Positions 15,310-24,589 of a stretch of 31,234 bases of DNA are shown in pieces. The first letter of the stretch is position 1. Every line of letters starts with the position of its first letter. The position numbers and the translations under genes are program-made. The notes beneath the pieces are model-generated. The model saw nothing but the letters and a program-made list of their open reading frames with translations. It had not been told where the DNA came from and searched no databases. This stretch comes from Prevotella sp. CAG:485. Its GTDB lineage: Bacteria > Bacteroidota > Bacteroidia > Bacteroidales > Muribaculaceae. The stretch spans positions 52,262-83,495 of the forward strand of contig FR897836.1 of the NCBI GenBank assembly GCA_000437495.1, written 5' to 3'.

Positions 15310-18300
15310 TTAGGGAATGTTAACCTTTGAGGTGCGACGTTCACCGTTGGAATAGGTGCGTTTCACTATAAAGATGCCGTGCTGGCCGGGTTGGCCTAAG
15401 CGGATACCGTCTAAGGTAAACCATTCTTCATTGATGATTTCAGCGCCATCCACTTCATCAACTCCGGTAGGATTGTCTACATTCAGGTTGAAGGTGCGGG
15501 TAAGGTCACCAAGTTTGGCAGTAAGCGTCATCGGACCAACATAGCCTTTATTGAAGCGTACGCGGGTGCCGTCGAAGCGAACTTCAGGACGATCTGAACT
15601 CCAGGTTACGCCGTCAGGACAGCCAACGCTGAAGTTATAGGTAACTTTGCTGAAGTTGTCGTTGCCGTCGAAGATAACACAGGCAGCATTCAAGCGGGCT
15701 GATTCAGTGTTGACAGTTTTAAGCACCGGATAAGTGAAGTTATCACCCTTTATCCATCCTTCGCCCAAATCCATTGCACAAAGTTCTTTCTGGCTCAGCA
15801 TGCCGGGGAAATAACTGTCGTGAGTAGGCTGCTGTTCCTGTTTGATGTAGTAGCAGTTCTCCACTTTATTATCCTGGCTCCAAGCGCCGCCGTTTGCCGG
15901 GTTCAGGCCGATGAGTGAACCACAGGTGTCGGCATTGGCTACTATTTCACCTGCATTGTAGCAGTTGATGAGCTGAGTGTGGTTCTTAAACGTCTCACCG
16001 GTGATACCGGCAACGCGTGATGTACCGACAATAGTACCGAGGTTATAGCATCGTGTTACGATAGAACCGGTGTAACCGGCAATACCGCCTATGTCATAGC
16101 CTGAAGAGGCCGATGTGCCGCAGGTTGTGTTGGTGGTGGAAATCTGGCCGAGGTTGAAGCAGTCGGTAATCTGACCCTGAGCATTACCCCAGCCCACGAT
16201 GCCTCCTGAGCGGTTGGCCGATGTGGTGATATTGCCTTCGTTCCAGCAGTTGGAGATTTTGCTGGTTGCTGAAGAGAAGTTGGAGCAAATACCTGCAAGA
16301 CCGAAGCCACCGGTAATGTTACCGCGGTTGGAGCAAGAATCGATGAAGAGCCAGTTGTTGCCGCAGCCTACCATGCCGGCACCCTGGTTGCCCTGAGCGT
16401 CGATGTCGCCAAAGTTGTGGCAGTTGACAATATATGTCGGCTTGGCCTCCGTGGGAGCTGATTTATAATAGGCTGCGATGCCGGAGATGAATACATTCTT
16501 GGTCGAAGAAATTTTGCCGTAGTTATTACAGTTGCGAATTTCGGAATCAAGAGTGTAGTAACCGGTTATACCCGCGGTGGGGGAACCTGTGGTTGACTTG
16601 GTAGCAACAGATGCTATGTTGCCTCTGTTGTAGCAATCAGTAATCAGAAGCGAGCAATTGCCGTTCGACATATTGCCAATGAGGCCGCCAAGGTAATTGT
16701 TGGCCGTAATATTGGTGAGGTTGTAGCATCCGGTCAGAATCATCTTCTTGGTGGTTGCTGACGATGCGTTGGCATTGCCGATAAGACCGCCGACCTGGTT
16801 CGAGCCTTCAGGTTTGTTGAACTCAAACGAGCCTTCGTTGTGGCAATTCGTGAAGGTTGCCGGGAAGCAGGTTGCTACCAGACCGCCAAAGTTATTGCAC
16901 GAAGTGGAGGTGGAAGTCGATTTGATCACACCATAGTTTACACAGTCGGTGAACGTAGCACCTTCTGCTGAAACATTGTGTGAAATGCCGGCCAACTGTC
17001 CGTTTGCACCTGTTATAGTGCCGTGGTTGGTAACCTTCTCAGCAACTGTGGTGGCGTAGAAGTATCCGAAACCGGAATGGCCTGCGCCTTTGGTTGCCGT
17101 GATGTTCATCTTGTTGTCGCAGTTGCGCAGCGTGCCGTAAACTTTGGCTGTAATGCCACCGGTGTTGGCCTGCGTGGTTTTGATGTTGCCTTGAGCTGAG
17201 AAGTTTGTCAGCACTCCCGAAGCGTCGATGGTGCCGATAACGGCCTCATAACTGTTGACCACGGTGTAGTCAATATTCTTCAGAGTGTGGCCGCCGCCGT
17301 CAAGAGTACCTTCAAGCGACAATGTGCCGGTAAAGATAGGCTTGAAAGTTTTGCCTTCAAAGTCTATATCGGCAACCACTTTCAGGAACTTATCGGTGAA
17401 GTTGTCGTTGGCTGAGGGGATATACTCGGCCAGAGCAGTCCAGTCTTCCACCGTGGCAATTCTGTAAGGATCATCCTGAGTGCCGACGCCCTGGAGAGGC
17501 ACTGCGATATTGGAAACCAGAGGCAATACGCGCCTGTAATTGCCGGAGACGCCTGTCAGCGTGCCGGTTATCTGTGCGTTGACGCTTTCGGGAGCTTTGA
17601 GGTTCTTGCCGCTGATGGTGTACGGGTCATTCTCTGCCAATGTCCAGGTGTGGCCGTCGAGACCATTCAGAGTAGCTGTGCCGTGGAAGTTAGCTGATGA
17701 AGCACCTTTGGGGAAGGTTACTACCAGGCTGCGTGCATGTTGCAGCATAGGCTCATCTTTGCACCATGCCGGAACAGGATATTTGTCTTTGGCAAAGTCC
17801 CAGATTTCAGCGCTGAAACCGGCAACCGGAGTGCCCGATGTGAAGACACTTGTAGCCAGACCGGAAGCACCCTTCAGACTGATTGCTCCATGAGCCTTTT
17901 CGGGAATAATCTGAGAATCCCAGTGTGCATATTCTATGGCACCGGTAGTGCCGGAAGCGCCACCCAGGCTGCCTGTGGTAGCGGCATCAGTGCTTACAAG
18001 GTTACCGAAGTTGAGTACGCGGTGAAGTTCATTTTTACCAAGTACAGTAGTCGATGTAACGGCCTTAAGCTCGCCTGCTATGCCACCTACCTCTTTGTAG
18101 CCTTCAATTGAGCCGAAGTTGACGCAATCGATGAAGTTTGTGCCTTTGTTCTCGCCTTGGATGCCACCAACGCGATATACGCTCTTGACATTGGTCTGGA
18201 ATTTAGTCCAAATTTTTGCGCGAACTGTACCTACGTTGACACATTCCTCAATAATACCGTCGCCGGTGGCTACAATGCCGCCTGCACCGTTTGAGCCGGT

Positions 18301-21300
18301 GGTGATTGTGCCATCGTTATAGCAGCGTCGCACATGGCCTTTGCGGTTCTCGCCAACAATGCCGCCGGGAACAGCTGAGGCTGCCCATACATCGGCATGG
18401 TTGCGGCAGTTCTCAACAAGACCTTCGTTTTGGCCTACAATGGCGCCTGACCTTGACCAGAACTGGAAATCGCAGCTCTTGTCCATTATCAGATTGCGTA
18501 TGATACCTTCGGGAGCAAGGCGGCCGAAGAATCCCATAACACCGTTCGATGCAGATGAATTGGGAGTGCCCATTCCGTCGGATGATTCTTCCGGACGAGT
18601 CTTCCATACGATTTTGCGCATGTGCAGATTCTTAATGCTGTGGTTGCCGCCATCGAACACACCTGCAAACTTATTATGAGTGCCGGCTGTGCCGGGCTGA
18701 GCGCAGATGCCAAGGAACGTGGAGTCATTCTCCATGTCTATGTCGTTGGTCATCAGGAAGTAATCGCCGGGGAAGGTTTGCAGAATCTCTGACGTTACAT
18801 GAGCCAGAGTCAGAAGATCCTGATGGGTAGAGATGAGGAACGGATTCTGTTCTGTGCCTTCACCGAGGAAAGGCACGGGAGCAATGCGCAGTTCCAGGTC
18901 ATAGTAAACGTTGCCGTTCGATACGCGCAGGGTATCTGTGCCGAATTCTGTTGTTATCTTCAGTTTGCCGTCGGCAATGGAGCAGAAGTGGCCTTCCGTG
19001 CCTGTGTTGCCTTTGTTGACAAGCAGATATTTGACGTCGCCGAGAGGATGCAGTTCTGCATCAGCTGATACTTTCTTCAGCGAGCTGCGTGCCGGAAGCA
19101 CGAGTGCTGATGCGGCTGCCAAAGCGTTGGGCTGAGTTGCCGAAATTTTCAGACGGGGATATTGTCCGGCCGTAAACTGCCATACATTTGCGTCGAAGCC
19201 TGTAATGCCCGTTGCAGAAGTAAGAGCGGCGGTAGTGGTGCCGAAGCGGGTAGAGTTCAGGTTCGTCAGCTGATTGTCGAAATACAGATTCTCAAGAGTA
19301 GGCGAAGAGGTGGCATCTATCCAGCCAATGGTTTCGCGAGCCTCTTTCTCCTTGTCATACAGATAAGTCTCTGACTGTACTGACGATGCTGTGTAGCAGT
19401 TGCGGATTGTGGTGGCAACGGTATCTGTTCCCTGAACCTCATTGCAGAGCCAGCCAGTGATGCCGCCGGCCATACGGTTGGTATAGGTTGATACCTTACC
19501 GGTGAAGAAGCAGTTTTCAATTTTGCCGCCGTAAGTCTTACCAGCCACGCCACCGGCGCATGAGGGTCGGTTCATGTTGTCGGAGGGGCCGGCTTTAACT
19601 TCACCTGTAGCAAACGCCTGGTCCAGAGTTGAATTGCTGAGCACGCCGATTACGCCGCCTGTCGACATGGTACACATATAAGTACGTGTGTCCACAAGTC
19701 CGGAGAAGCTGAGGTTTGAAGCCGTTGTCTTGTCGATAGCAGCAGCCACACCACCGGCAGGAAGACCGGCTGAGCCTGTAGCTCCTATCACCGTGGTACG
19801 TACTGCATGACAGTTGGTAAGCGTTCCGGCGTTGATTTGTCCGACGATGCCGGCAGGGTTGCCATTGGCGCCCAGAATATAGCTGTCGCTGATGCTGCAA
19901 TTGGTTACTATTGTGCCCACACCCACAACGCCGCCGGCGATACGGGCATAGTTGGTAATATTGGCATTGGTTACATGGCAATTATCAATTGTGCCGAAGT
20001 TCCATCCGCACACACTGCCGGCTGTCTGACCCTGGCTGGTAACGGTGGGCTTGTCCATCTTGATATTCTTGATGACGCCTTCGGGGTCAACAAGGCCGAA
20101 GAGTGCGGCCAGACCGGTAGTTGAGCTAACCGACATATTCTTCAGGGTGTGATTTTGACCGTCGAAAATACCGCCGAAGTAGTGATAAGCGTCGGCACCG
20201 ATAGGAGTGAAGAGAGTGCCTGCCATATCTATGTCGTTGGTCAGGCGGAAGTGCTTGCCGCGGAATACACGGGCACAGTTAACGCCATTGAGGAAGCCGT
20301 TGTATTCGCTCTCAGGCACTGAATTTACCATCTGTGCCAGAACCTTGAGGTCGCGAAGCGATGTGATAAGATAAGGAGATGCTTCTGTGCCTTCACCTTC
20401 CAGCTGTCCGCTGACGGCTGTGGGATATACAAAGTTGCCGTCGTAAGTAATCTTACCGTCTGTTATGGCTCCGAAGTACATCAGCTGTGTGCCATTGGAG
20501 ATGGCCGACCAGTTACCCCACTCAAGGGTGTTGTTATTGCCTGCTGCCGCAGTTTTCAGCTTAATGGTCGGTGTAATGTCATTGGGCTGTCCGTTTGACG
20601 TATAGGAGCCGATGGCATACGTATAGAAATGGGCTTTGTTGGCCGGATACTGACGTGCTACCTGACTCGGAATATCACCTGAGCGTGATGAATTGAGATT
20701 TACATATACAGTCTGACCGTAGTTACCGAAGTTGGTAATCATAACTCGGTTGTCGTAAGGCTGCGTGATGTAAACGCTCTGTTCAAATTTTGTTCCGTCA
20801 AGGAAATTGAACGTCATGGTGCCGTTTGCCGGATAGATTTTGGTGTCGCCACCGGCAAAGGGATAACGGTCCTTGTTAGTTCCGGCAACCACATAGATTC
20901 CCCACCAGTCGTTGATGGAGATTGAGCCGTCGGCATTGATGACGCCGGTGATGTTCTTTTTGCGGTCGGGTTTGCCGTTGCTTTGACAGAAAGCAATGTC
21001 GATGTTTCCGTTGTCAACCATCTGACCCACAACCTGATTGGGGATGGTTATGGTGCCCTCGGCAACATTCACTTTTGCTTTCAATGTAATGGCATCGTTC
21101 CAGAATCCTTTTATGATAATGGAATCGGTGCCGGCAATCGTGGAGATTGTGCAGGCGTTGCCGTCATCGCCGAAAGAGTCGCTGCGCAGGCTGCGCGCTG
21201 TCATCACTTTCTTTCCGGCCAGGTCGGCGGTTGAGCTTATGGCTCCGCGTTTAGGCTGAGCCGCCGCTGTTTGTTTTTGTGGTTTGGCGGTCAAAGGGCC

Positions 21301-21486
21301 GTCGGGTGCAAGCGTCATTGTACGTTTGGTTCTGACTGCCTGCTTTGACTCCACAATTGGTTTTGCTTTCGGAAGCAAGGATACTTCTAACTCCGGTGGC
21401 ACGGCTTGTGCGCTCAGACCAACGGGTAAAAGCAATCCTGCCGTAAGGCTCAGAATGAGCTTCCGACATCTTTGTAGAGATTGCAT
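15310..21486 (-). CDS. Giant secreted GLUG-repeat surface protein
   Basis: A 2058-residue protein with an export signal (cleavage probably after SAQA, residue 28), a basic Ala/Lys linker to about 100, and a beta-rich N-terminal domain (about 110-355). Three modules follow at about 361-780, 874-1241 and 1331-1923. Each opens with a G(E/V)GT..(P)(Y/F).I motif and a (A/N)DID(M/F) strand, continues with GLUG-type rungs (GGI.G ... NCYN.G.I) that should form a beta-solenoid, and closes near W......YP. Beta-sandwich-like spacers of about 80-90 residues follow each module. The last 40 residues (EWFTLDGIRLGQPGQHGIF ... SKVNIP) resemble Bacteroidales C-terminal sorting tails of the type IX secretion kind. 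An adhesin or glycan-contacting role is plausible but not shown. The gene has its own promoter and terminator. Confidence 0.88.
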   Translation of the reverse strand: MQSLQRCRKLILSLTAGLLLPVGLSAQAVPPELEVSLLPKAKPIVESKQAVRTKRTMTLAPDGPLTAKPQKQTAAAQPKRGAISSTADLAGKKVMTARSLRSDSFGDDGNACTISTIAGTDSIIIKGFWNDAITLKAKVNVAEGTITIPNQVVGQMVDNGNIDIAFCQSNGKPDRKKNITGVINADGSISINDWWGIYVVAGTNKDRYPFAGGDTKIYPANGTMTFNFLDGTKFEQSVYITQPYDNRVMITNFGNYGQTVYVNLNSSRSGDIPSQVARQYPANKAHFYTYAIGSYTSNGQPNDITPTIKLKTAAAGNNNTLEWGNWSAISNGTQLMYFGAITDGKITYDGNFVYPTAVSGQLEGEGTEASPYLITSLRDLKVLAQMVNSVPESEYNGFLNGVNCARVFRGKHFRLTNDIDMAGTLFTPIGADAYHYFGGIFDGQNHTLKNMSVSSTTGLAALFGLVDPEGVIKNIKMDKPTVTSQGQTAGSVCGWNFGTIDNCHVTNANITNYARIAGGVVGVGTIVTNCSISDSYILGANGNPAGIVGQINAGTLTNCHAVRTTVIGATGSAGLPAGGVAAAIDKTTASNLSFSGLVDTRTYMCTMSTGGVIGVLSNSTLDQAFATGEVKAGPSDNMNRPSCAGGVAGKTYGGKIENCFFTGKVSTYTNRMAGGITGWLCNEVQGTDTVATTIRNCYTASSVQSETYLYDKEKEARETIGWIDATSSPTLENLYFDNQLTNLNSTRFGTTTAALTSATGITGFDANVWQFTAGQYPRLKISATQPNALAAASALVLPARSSLKKVSADAELHPLGDVKYLLVNKGNTGTEGHFCSIADGKLKITTEFGTDTLRVSNGNVYYDLELRIAPVPFLGEGTEQNPFLISTHQDLLTLAHVTSEILQTFPGDYFLMTNDIDMENDSTFLGICAQPGTAGTHNKFAGVFDGGNHSIKNLHMRKIVWKTRPEESSDGMGTPNSSASNGVMGFFGRLAPEGIIRNLIMDKSCDFQFWSRSGAIVGQNEGLVENCRNHADVWAASAVPGGIVGENRKGHVRRCYNDGTITTGSNGAGGIVATGDGIIEECVNVGTVRAKIWTKFQTNVKSVYRVGGIQGENKGTNFIDCVNFGSIEGYKEVGGIAGELKAVTSTTVLGKNELHRVLNFGNLVSTDAATTGSLGGASGTTGAIEYAHWDSQIIPEKAHGAISLKGASGLATSVFTSGTPVAGFSAEIWDFAKDKYPVPAWCKDEPMLQHARSLVVTFPKGASSANFHGTATLNGLDGHTWTLAENDPYTISGKNLKAPESVNAQITGTLTGVSGNYRRVLPLVSNIAVPLQGVGTQDDPYRIATVEDWTALAEYIPSANDNFTDKFLKVVADIDFEGKTFKPIFTGTLSLEGTLDGGGHTLKNIDYTVVNSYEAVIGTIDASGVLTNFSAQGNIKTTQANTGGITAKVYGTLRNCDNKMNITATKGAGHSGFGYFYATTVAEKVTNHGTITGANGQLAGISHNVSAEGATFTDCVNYGVIKSTSTSTSCNNFGGLVATCFPATFTNCHNEGSFEFNKPEGSNQVGGLIGNANASSATTKKMILTGCYNLTNITANNYLGGLIGNMSNGNCSLLITDCYNRGNIASVATKSTTGSPTAGITGYYTLDSEIRNCNNYGKISSTKNVFISGIAAYYKSAPTEAKPTYIVNCHNFGDIDAQGNQGAGMVGCGNNWLFIDSCSNRGNITGGFGLAGICSNFSSATSKISNCWNEGNITTSANRSGGIVGWGNAQGQITDCFNLGQISTTNTTCGTSASSGYDIGGIAGYTGSIVTRCYNLGTIVGTSRVAGITGETFKNHTQLINCYNAGEIVANADTCGSLIGLNPANGGAWSQDNKVENCYYIKQEQQPTHDSYFPGMLSQKELCAMDLGEGWIKGDNFTYPVLKTVNTESARLNAACVIFDGNDNFSKVTYNFSVGCPDGVTWSSDRPEVRFDGTRVRFNKGYVGPMTLTAKLGDLTRTFNLNVDNPTGVDEVDGAEIINEEWFTLDGIRLGQPGQHGIFIVKRTYSNGERRTSKVNIP
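15718..17496 (-). repeat. GLUG module 3 (residues about 1331-1923)
   Basis: Opens with LQGVGTQDDPYRIATVEDW and ADIDFEG, carries about thirteen rungs with a very regular core (GGLIG or AGI.G, then .(N/D)C(Y/W/H/F)N.G.I), and closes with GWIKGDNFTYPVLK. It is the longest and most regular module; nearly every rung has the Cys. Confidence 0.8.
17764..18867 (-). repeat. GLUG module 2 (residues about 874-1241)
   Basis: Opens with LGEGTEQNPFLISTHQDLL and NDIDMEN, carries about five rungs (for example GGIVGENRKG then RRCYNDGTI), and closes with EIWDFAKDKYPVPAW. It is the shortest module. Confidence 0.75.
19147..20406 (-). repeat. GLUG module 1 (residues about 361-780)
   Basis: Opens with LEGEGTEASPYLITSLRDLK and NDIDMAG, carries about seven rungs of the GG..G ... 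(N)C type, and closes with NVWQFTAGQYPRLK. Some rungs lack the Cys (for example the ASNLSFSG and DQAFATG rungs), so it is the most diverged of the three modules. Confidence 0.75.
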
Positions 21487-21529
21487 TGAGAAAAATTATT
21501 TAGGTTAGTAATGTATTTGTTTGTCCCTG

Positions 21530-21561
21530 CAAATTTAAAAATTTTTTCACTTTCCTACAAA
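21530..21561 (-). promoter_or_regulatory. Promoter of the GLUG-repeat gene
   Basis: On the - strand TTTG (21561-21558) is followed after exactly 20 nt by TAAATTTG (21537-21530), matching both Bacteroidetes elements (TTTG, TAnnTTTG). Transcription would start near 21527-21523, leaving a leader of about 37-41 nt before the ATG at 21486. It lies just after the lpxK terminator, so the gene is an independent unit. Confidence 0.78.
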
Positions 21562-21588
21562 TATATTTAAGCCTTTTTAAGAAATAAC

Positions 21589-21615
21589 AAATCAGCCCTT
21601 TTGCAGAGCTGATTT
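21589..21615 (-). terminator. Probable terminator of the lpxK transcript
   Basis: A perfect 8-bp stem (AAATCAGC 21615-21608 with GCTGATTT 21596-21589 on the - strand) around an 11-nt loop, with a T-rich but interrupted tail. It starts 22 nt after the lpxK stop and directly precedes the promoter of the GLUG-repeat gene. Confidence 0.6.
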
Positions 21616-21636
21616 CGGAATATGTTTTAGACTGAG

Positions 21637-22725
21637 TTATTTGTCTATGGCCTTCTTCAGGAGGGGTATGAAGTCAGCGGCATTCTTCCAGCTTGGCGAG
21701 ATTTGCATCTCGATGGGCAGATAGAAGCAGTAGGGTTTCAGGCTTTCAGGGAAGAATGGGTTATGGAGCATTCTTCCGGCATCTTTCTCAGTCGTTACTA
21801 TTATTTTCCGGGCACCTTTCTGGCGGTTGAACTTATTTTCAATCTTTGTCAAATCGGCTGTGGTGAAGTCGTGATGGTCGGGGAAATGGATAATCTTTAT
21901 GCGGGCTTTGCTTTTCCGGCACTCGCGTATCAGAGGCCGCGGGTTGGCAATGCCGGTTACCAGAATTATTGTGTCTGCCGATGTCAGTGAGTCCAGGGTT
22001 ACGGAGTATGGAGCTTCATCCTCAAACACCGGTTTTAGATTGAGGTAGCGGGTATACGAGAAGAACAGCTTCTGATAGGGGAACAGCGATAGTCTGTCGC
22101 TTATCAGCCTGCAGTCAACAGGTTTGATGGATTGCGGACATTTGGTTACAACAATAAAGCCTGCCCTATAAATGCCCGACTTATGTTCACGCAACCGACC
22201 CAACGGCAATATTTTATCGTCGTAAACGGGTCTGTTCTTGTCCATCAGCAAGATTGACACCTTCGGCTTAACGTAGCGGTGCTGGAAAGCATCGTCAAGA
22301 ATTATCAGGTTTATTTCGGGCTGCAGTTGCAACAGCCTTTCAATGCCCTTAGTTCTCTTTTCGCACACGGCCACTTTGACGCGCTTGCCAAACTTCTGAT
22401 ACATCTGGAAGGGCTCATCGCCAATCGTTGCCGGTGTGGATTTGGAATTAGCCAGCAGGAATCCCTTTGTCTTGCGTTTGTAGCCGCGGCTCACTACTCC
22501 TATGCGATATTCTGTCTGCAGATGGCGCAACAGCATTTCCACCATCGGGGTCTTGCCCGTGCCTCCTACTGTAAGATTGCCCACGCATACCACGGGCACA
22601 TTATAGCTCTTCTGGGGCAATACTCCCAGTCGAAACATCTGATTGCGTACCTCTGTAACGCCCCAGTATAACCACGATAGGGGAGTAAGGGCGAAGGTAA
22701 GCAGTTTGCCGGTGGTAGTTCGCAT
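21637..22725 (-). CDS. lpxK: Tetraacyldisaccharide 4'-kinase
   Basis: Inner-membrane kinase that adds the 4'-phosphate to the lipid A disaccharide precursor using ATP, the sixth step of the Raetz pathway. The 362 residues fit the family. The N-terminal hydrophobic anchor (LLTFALTPLSWLYWGV) precedes the P-loop GNLTVGGTGKTP (49-60). Further conserved blocks are GVVSRGYKRKTKG, GDEPFQMYQKFG, ILDDAFQHRYVKP, ILPLGRLRE and FPDHHDFTTADL. It follows sppA after 65 nt. In many Bacteroidales sppA and lpxK are followed by punA and thiL, which here lie 16 kb away in the opposite orientation. Confidence 0.95.
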   Translation of the reverse strand: MRTTTGKLLTFALTPLSWLYWGVTEVRNQMFRLGVLPQKSYNVPVVCVGNLTVGGTGKTPMVEMLLRHLQTEYRIGVVSRGYKRKTKGFLLANSKSTPATIGDEPFQMYQKFGKRVKVAVCEKRTKGIERLLQLQPEINLIILDDAFQHRYVKPKVSILLMDKNRPVYDDKILPLGRLREHKSGIYRAGFIVVTKCPQSIKPVDCRLISDRLSLFPYQKLFFSYTRYLNLKPVFEDEAPYSVTLDSLTSADTIILVTGIANPRPLIRECRKSKARIKIIHFPDHHDFTTADLTKIENKFNRQKGARKIIVTTEKDAGRMLHNPFFPESLKPYCFYLPIEMQISPSWKNAADFIPLLKKAIDK

Positions 22726-22790
22726 AATCTGTTACTTATGAGCCTGTAAATTAATTATTTACCCTGTCAATTATTTGTTGGTGAAGACGA

Positions 22791-24578
22791 TCAGATTCTC
22801 ACTTTAAAATACTCCGGCAGCAGAGCCTGACTCGGTTTGCGCTGCAGCATCTCCTGCACATGCTGAATCAAAACAGGCGAGACGTCAATGCCGTAAGCCT
22901 TGCTCAGCATCTTGCCAACTAACGATTCGGCGCCGGCTGTGGGTATCATATCCCAGAACGAGGGTTCCAGGTCGGGATAATATCCTACGGCAGTATTCTT
23001 CAGGTCGGTGAGTTTGGCTGTATAGTCAATGGCATCCTGAAGCGAGCCGAGCTGGTCAACAAGACCTAGTGTCTTAGCCGTTGAGCCTATCCATACACGT
23101 CCCTGAGCTATGCTGTCAACATCATTGACGGGTATATCGCGTCCTTTCGAGACCTTGGTGATGAACTGGAGATAGCCTCTGTCTATGCTCTTCTGCAAAG
23201 CAGCCATCTGCGGCTCCGTGAGGGGCTCAAAGGGAATGACTATGTTAGCTCTCGGGTTAGTCGATACTTTCTGCGGCGTAACGCCTATGTTCTGCAACAG
23301 CTTCTGACCGTTGGGCACCATGCCGAAGATGCCTATTGAGCCGGTAAGCGTCAGGGGGTCGGCAAAGATATAATCTGCATTGCAGCTAATCCAGTAACCG
23401 CCTGAGGCGGCGTAATCGCCCATCGACACAACCAATGGTTTGCCTGTACTCTGGAAGTATGACAAAGCATCGCTGATTTGCTCGCTGCCGAACACACTGC
23501 CGCCGGGTGAATTTACTCTCAGCACCAAGCCTTTTACGTTGTCATCTTCTGCCAAATCAACAATCACAGGTACGAGCTTATAGCAGTCTATGCCGCCTTT
23601 AGCGTTCTCCTGTATCTCGCCGGTAGCATACAGCACAGCTATATGGTCGCCTCCCGTAGAGGGCATCATGCTGAATGAGCCGAACGACTGGGCATCTATG
23701 AAATTGATTTTTTCAGGGTCACATTCAATCAGCCTGCCTATCTTCTCATCCATCTGGCGTTCGTAAGCCAGTCCTGAAACAAGTTTTGTCTTTACTACAT
23801 CCTGAGCTGATTCTGTGATGATGTAGTTGTTCACCATTGAATCAATCTGAGCCTCGGGAATACCTCGGCCCTTGGCTATCTCACGACGCACCTCAGCCCA
23901 TACTCCGTCGTAGAGCTCGAGCATCTGTCGGCGTGCCGGTTCGCTCATCTCGTTGGTGATGAAAGGCTCAACAGCACTCTTATATGTGCCAACCTTTGCC
24001 ACCTGCCATTCAATGCCAATCTTCCTGAACAGCTCGCTGAAATAGATACATACGCCGCCAATGCCGTTCAGCTGAACTATTCCCTGAGGATTCAGAAATA
24101 TGCTGTCGGCGCATGAAGCCACATACAGGGCGCTCTGAGCCATATTGTCGGCGTAGGCTATGATGGGCTTGCTGCTGTTCTTCTTGAAGGCCACCAGAGA
24201 GTTGCGGAGCGAATGTAAAGTGGCCGGTGAAGCTGCCAGATTGCCGCATTTGATGTAGATGGCGTTGATGTCTTTGTTGTCTGTAGCTTCGTTGATGGCC
24301 GTTGTCAGGCTGAGGAGTGTCTGAGGCTTATCCACTTCGCCCTGAATCAGCATATCCATGTCGAATTCACGGGCTACCTCGGTTTCGCAAATTTCGCCGT
24401 CGAGGTCAAGCACTAAAACGCTGTTTTTCGTAACATTGACGTTCGACTCCACCGTAGATAAGGCCAACTTACCCATCAGTGCCATGAAGATGAAGAAAAT
24501 CACCACTCCGGAAAGCACTATGGCTATCCAGGCTCCCAGAAAAGATGAGAGAAGGTTCAGAAAGAATTTTTTTATCAT
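22791..24578 (-). CDS. sppA: Signal peptide peptidase SppA, long (67K) type
   Basis: Membrane-anchored serine/lysine protease that degrades cleaved signal peptides. One N-terminal membrane helix (about 11-36) is followed by two tandem S49 domains over 595 residues, the same layout as E. coli SppA. The catalytic Lys is K200 in TYKSAVEPF of the first domain and the nucleophile is S392 in DYAASGGYW of the second; both are present, so the enzyme should be active. The ATG at 24578 follows the glmM stop by 11 nt, which indicates one transcript. Confidence 0.94.
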   Translation of the reverse strand: MIKKFFLNLLSSFLGAWIAIVLSGVVIFFIFMALMGKLALSTVESNVNVTKNSVLVLDLDGEICETEVAREFDMDMLIQGEVDKPQTLLSLTTAINEATDNKDINAIYIKCGNLAASPATLHSLRNSLVAFKKNSSKPIIAYADNMAQSALYVASCADSIFLNPQGIVQLNGIGGVCIYFSELFRKIGIEWQVAKVGTYKSAVEPFITNEMSEPARRQMLELYDGVWAEVRREIAKGRGIPEAQIDSMVNNYIITESAQDVVKTKLVSGLAYERQMDEKIGRLIECDPEKINFIDAQSFGSFSMMPSTGGDHIAVLYATGEIQENAKGGIDCYKLVPVIVDLAEDDNVKGLVLRVNSPGGSVFGSEQISDALSYFQSTGKPLVVSMGDYAASGGYWISCNADYIFADPLTLTGSIGIFGMVPNGQKLLQNIGVTPQKVSTNPRANIVIPFEPLTEPQMAALQKSIDRGYLQFITKVSKGRDIPVNDVDSIAQGRVWIGSTAKTLGLVDQLGSLQDAIDYTAKLTDLKNTAVGYYPDLEPSFWDMIPTAGAESLVGKMLSKAYGIDVSPVLIQHVQEMLQRKPSQALLPEYFKVRI

Positions 24579-24589
24579 GGCTCTTTAGG

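Noticed and set aside
15718..20406. CRISPR-like or satellite repeat array
   Set aside because: The periodicity is at protein level with diverged DNA units inside one long open frame; there are no identical repeats with unique spacers.
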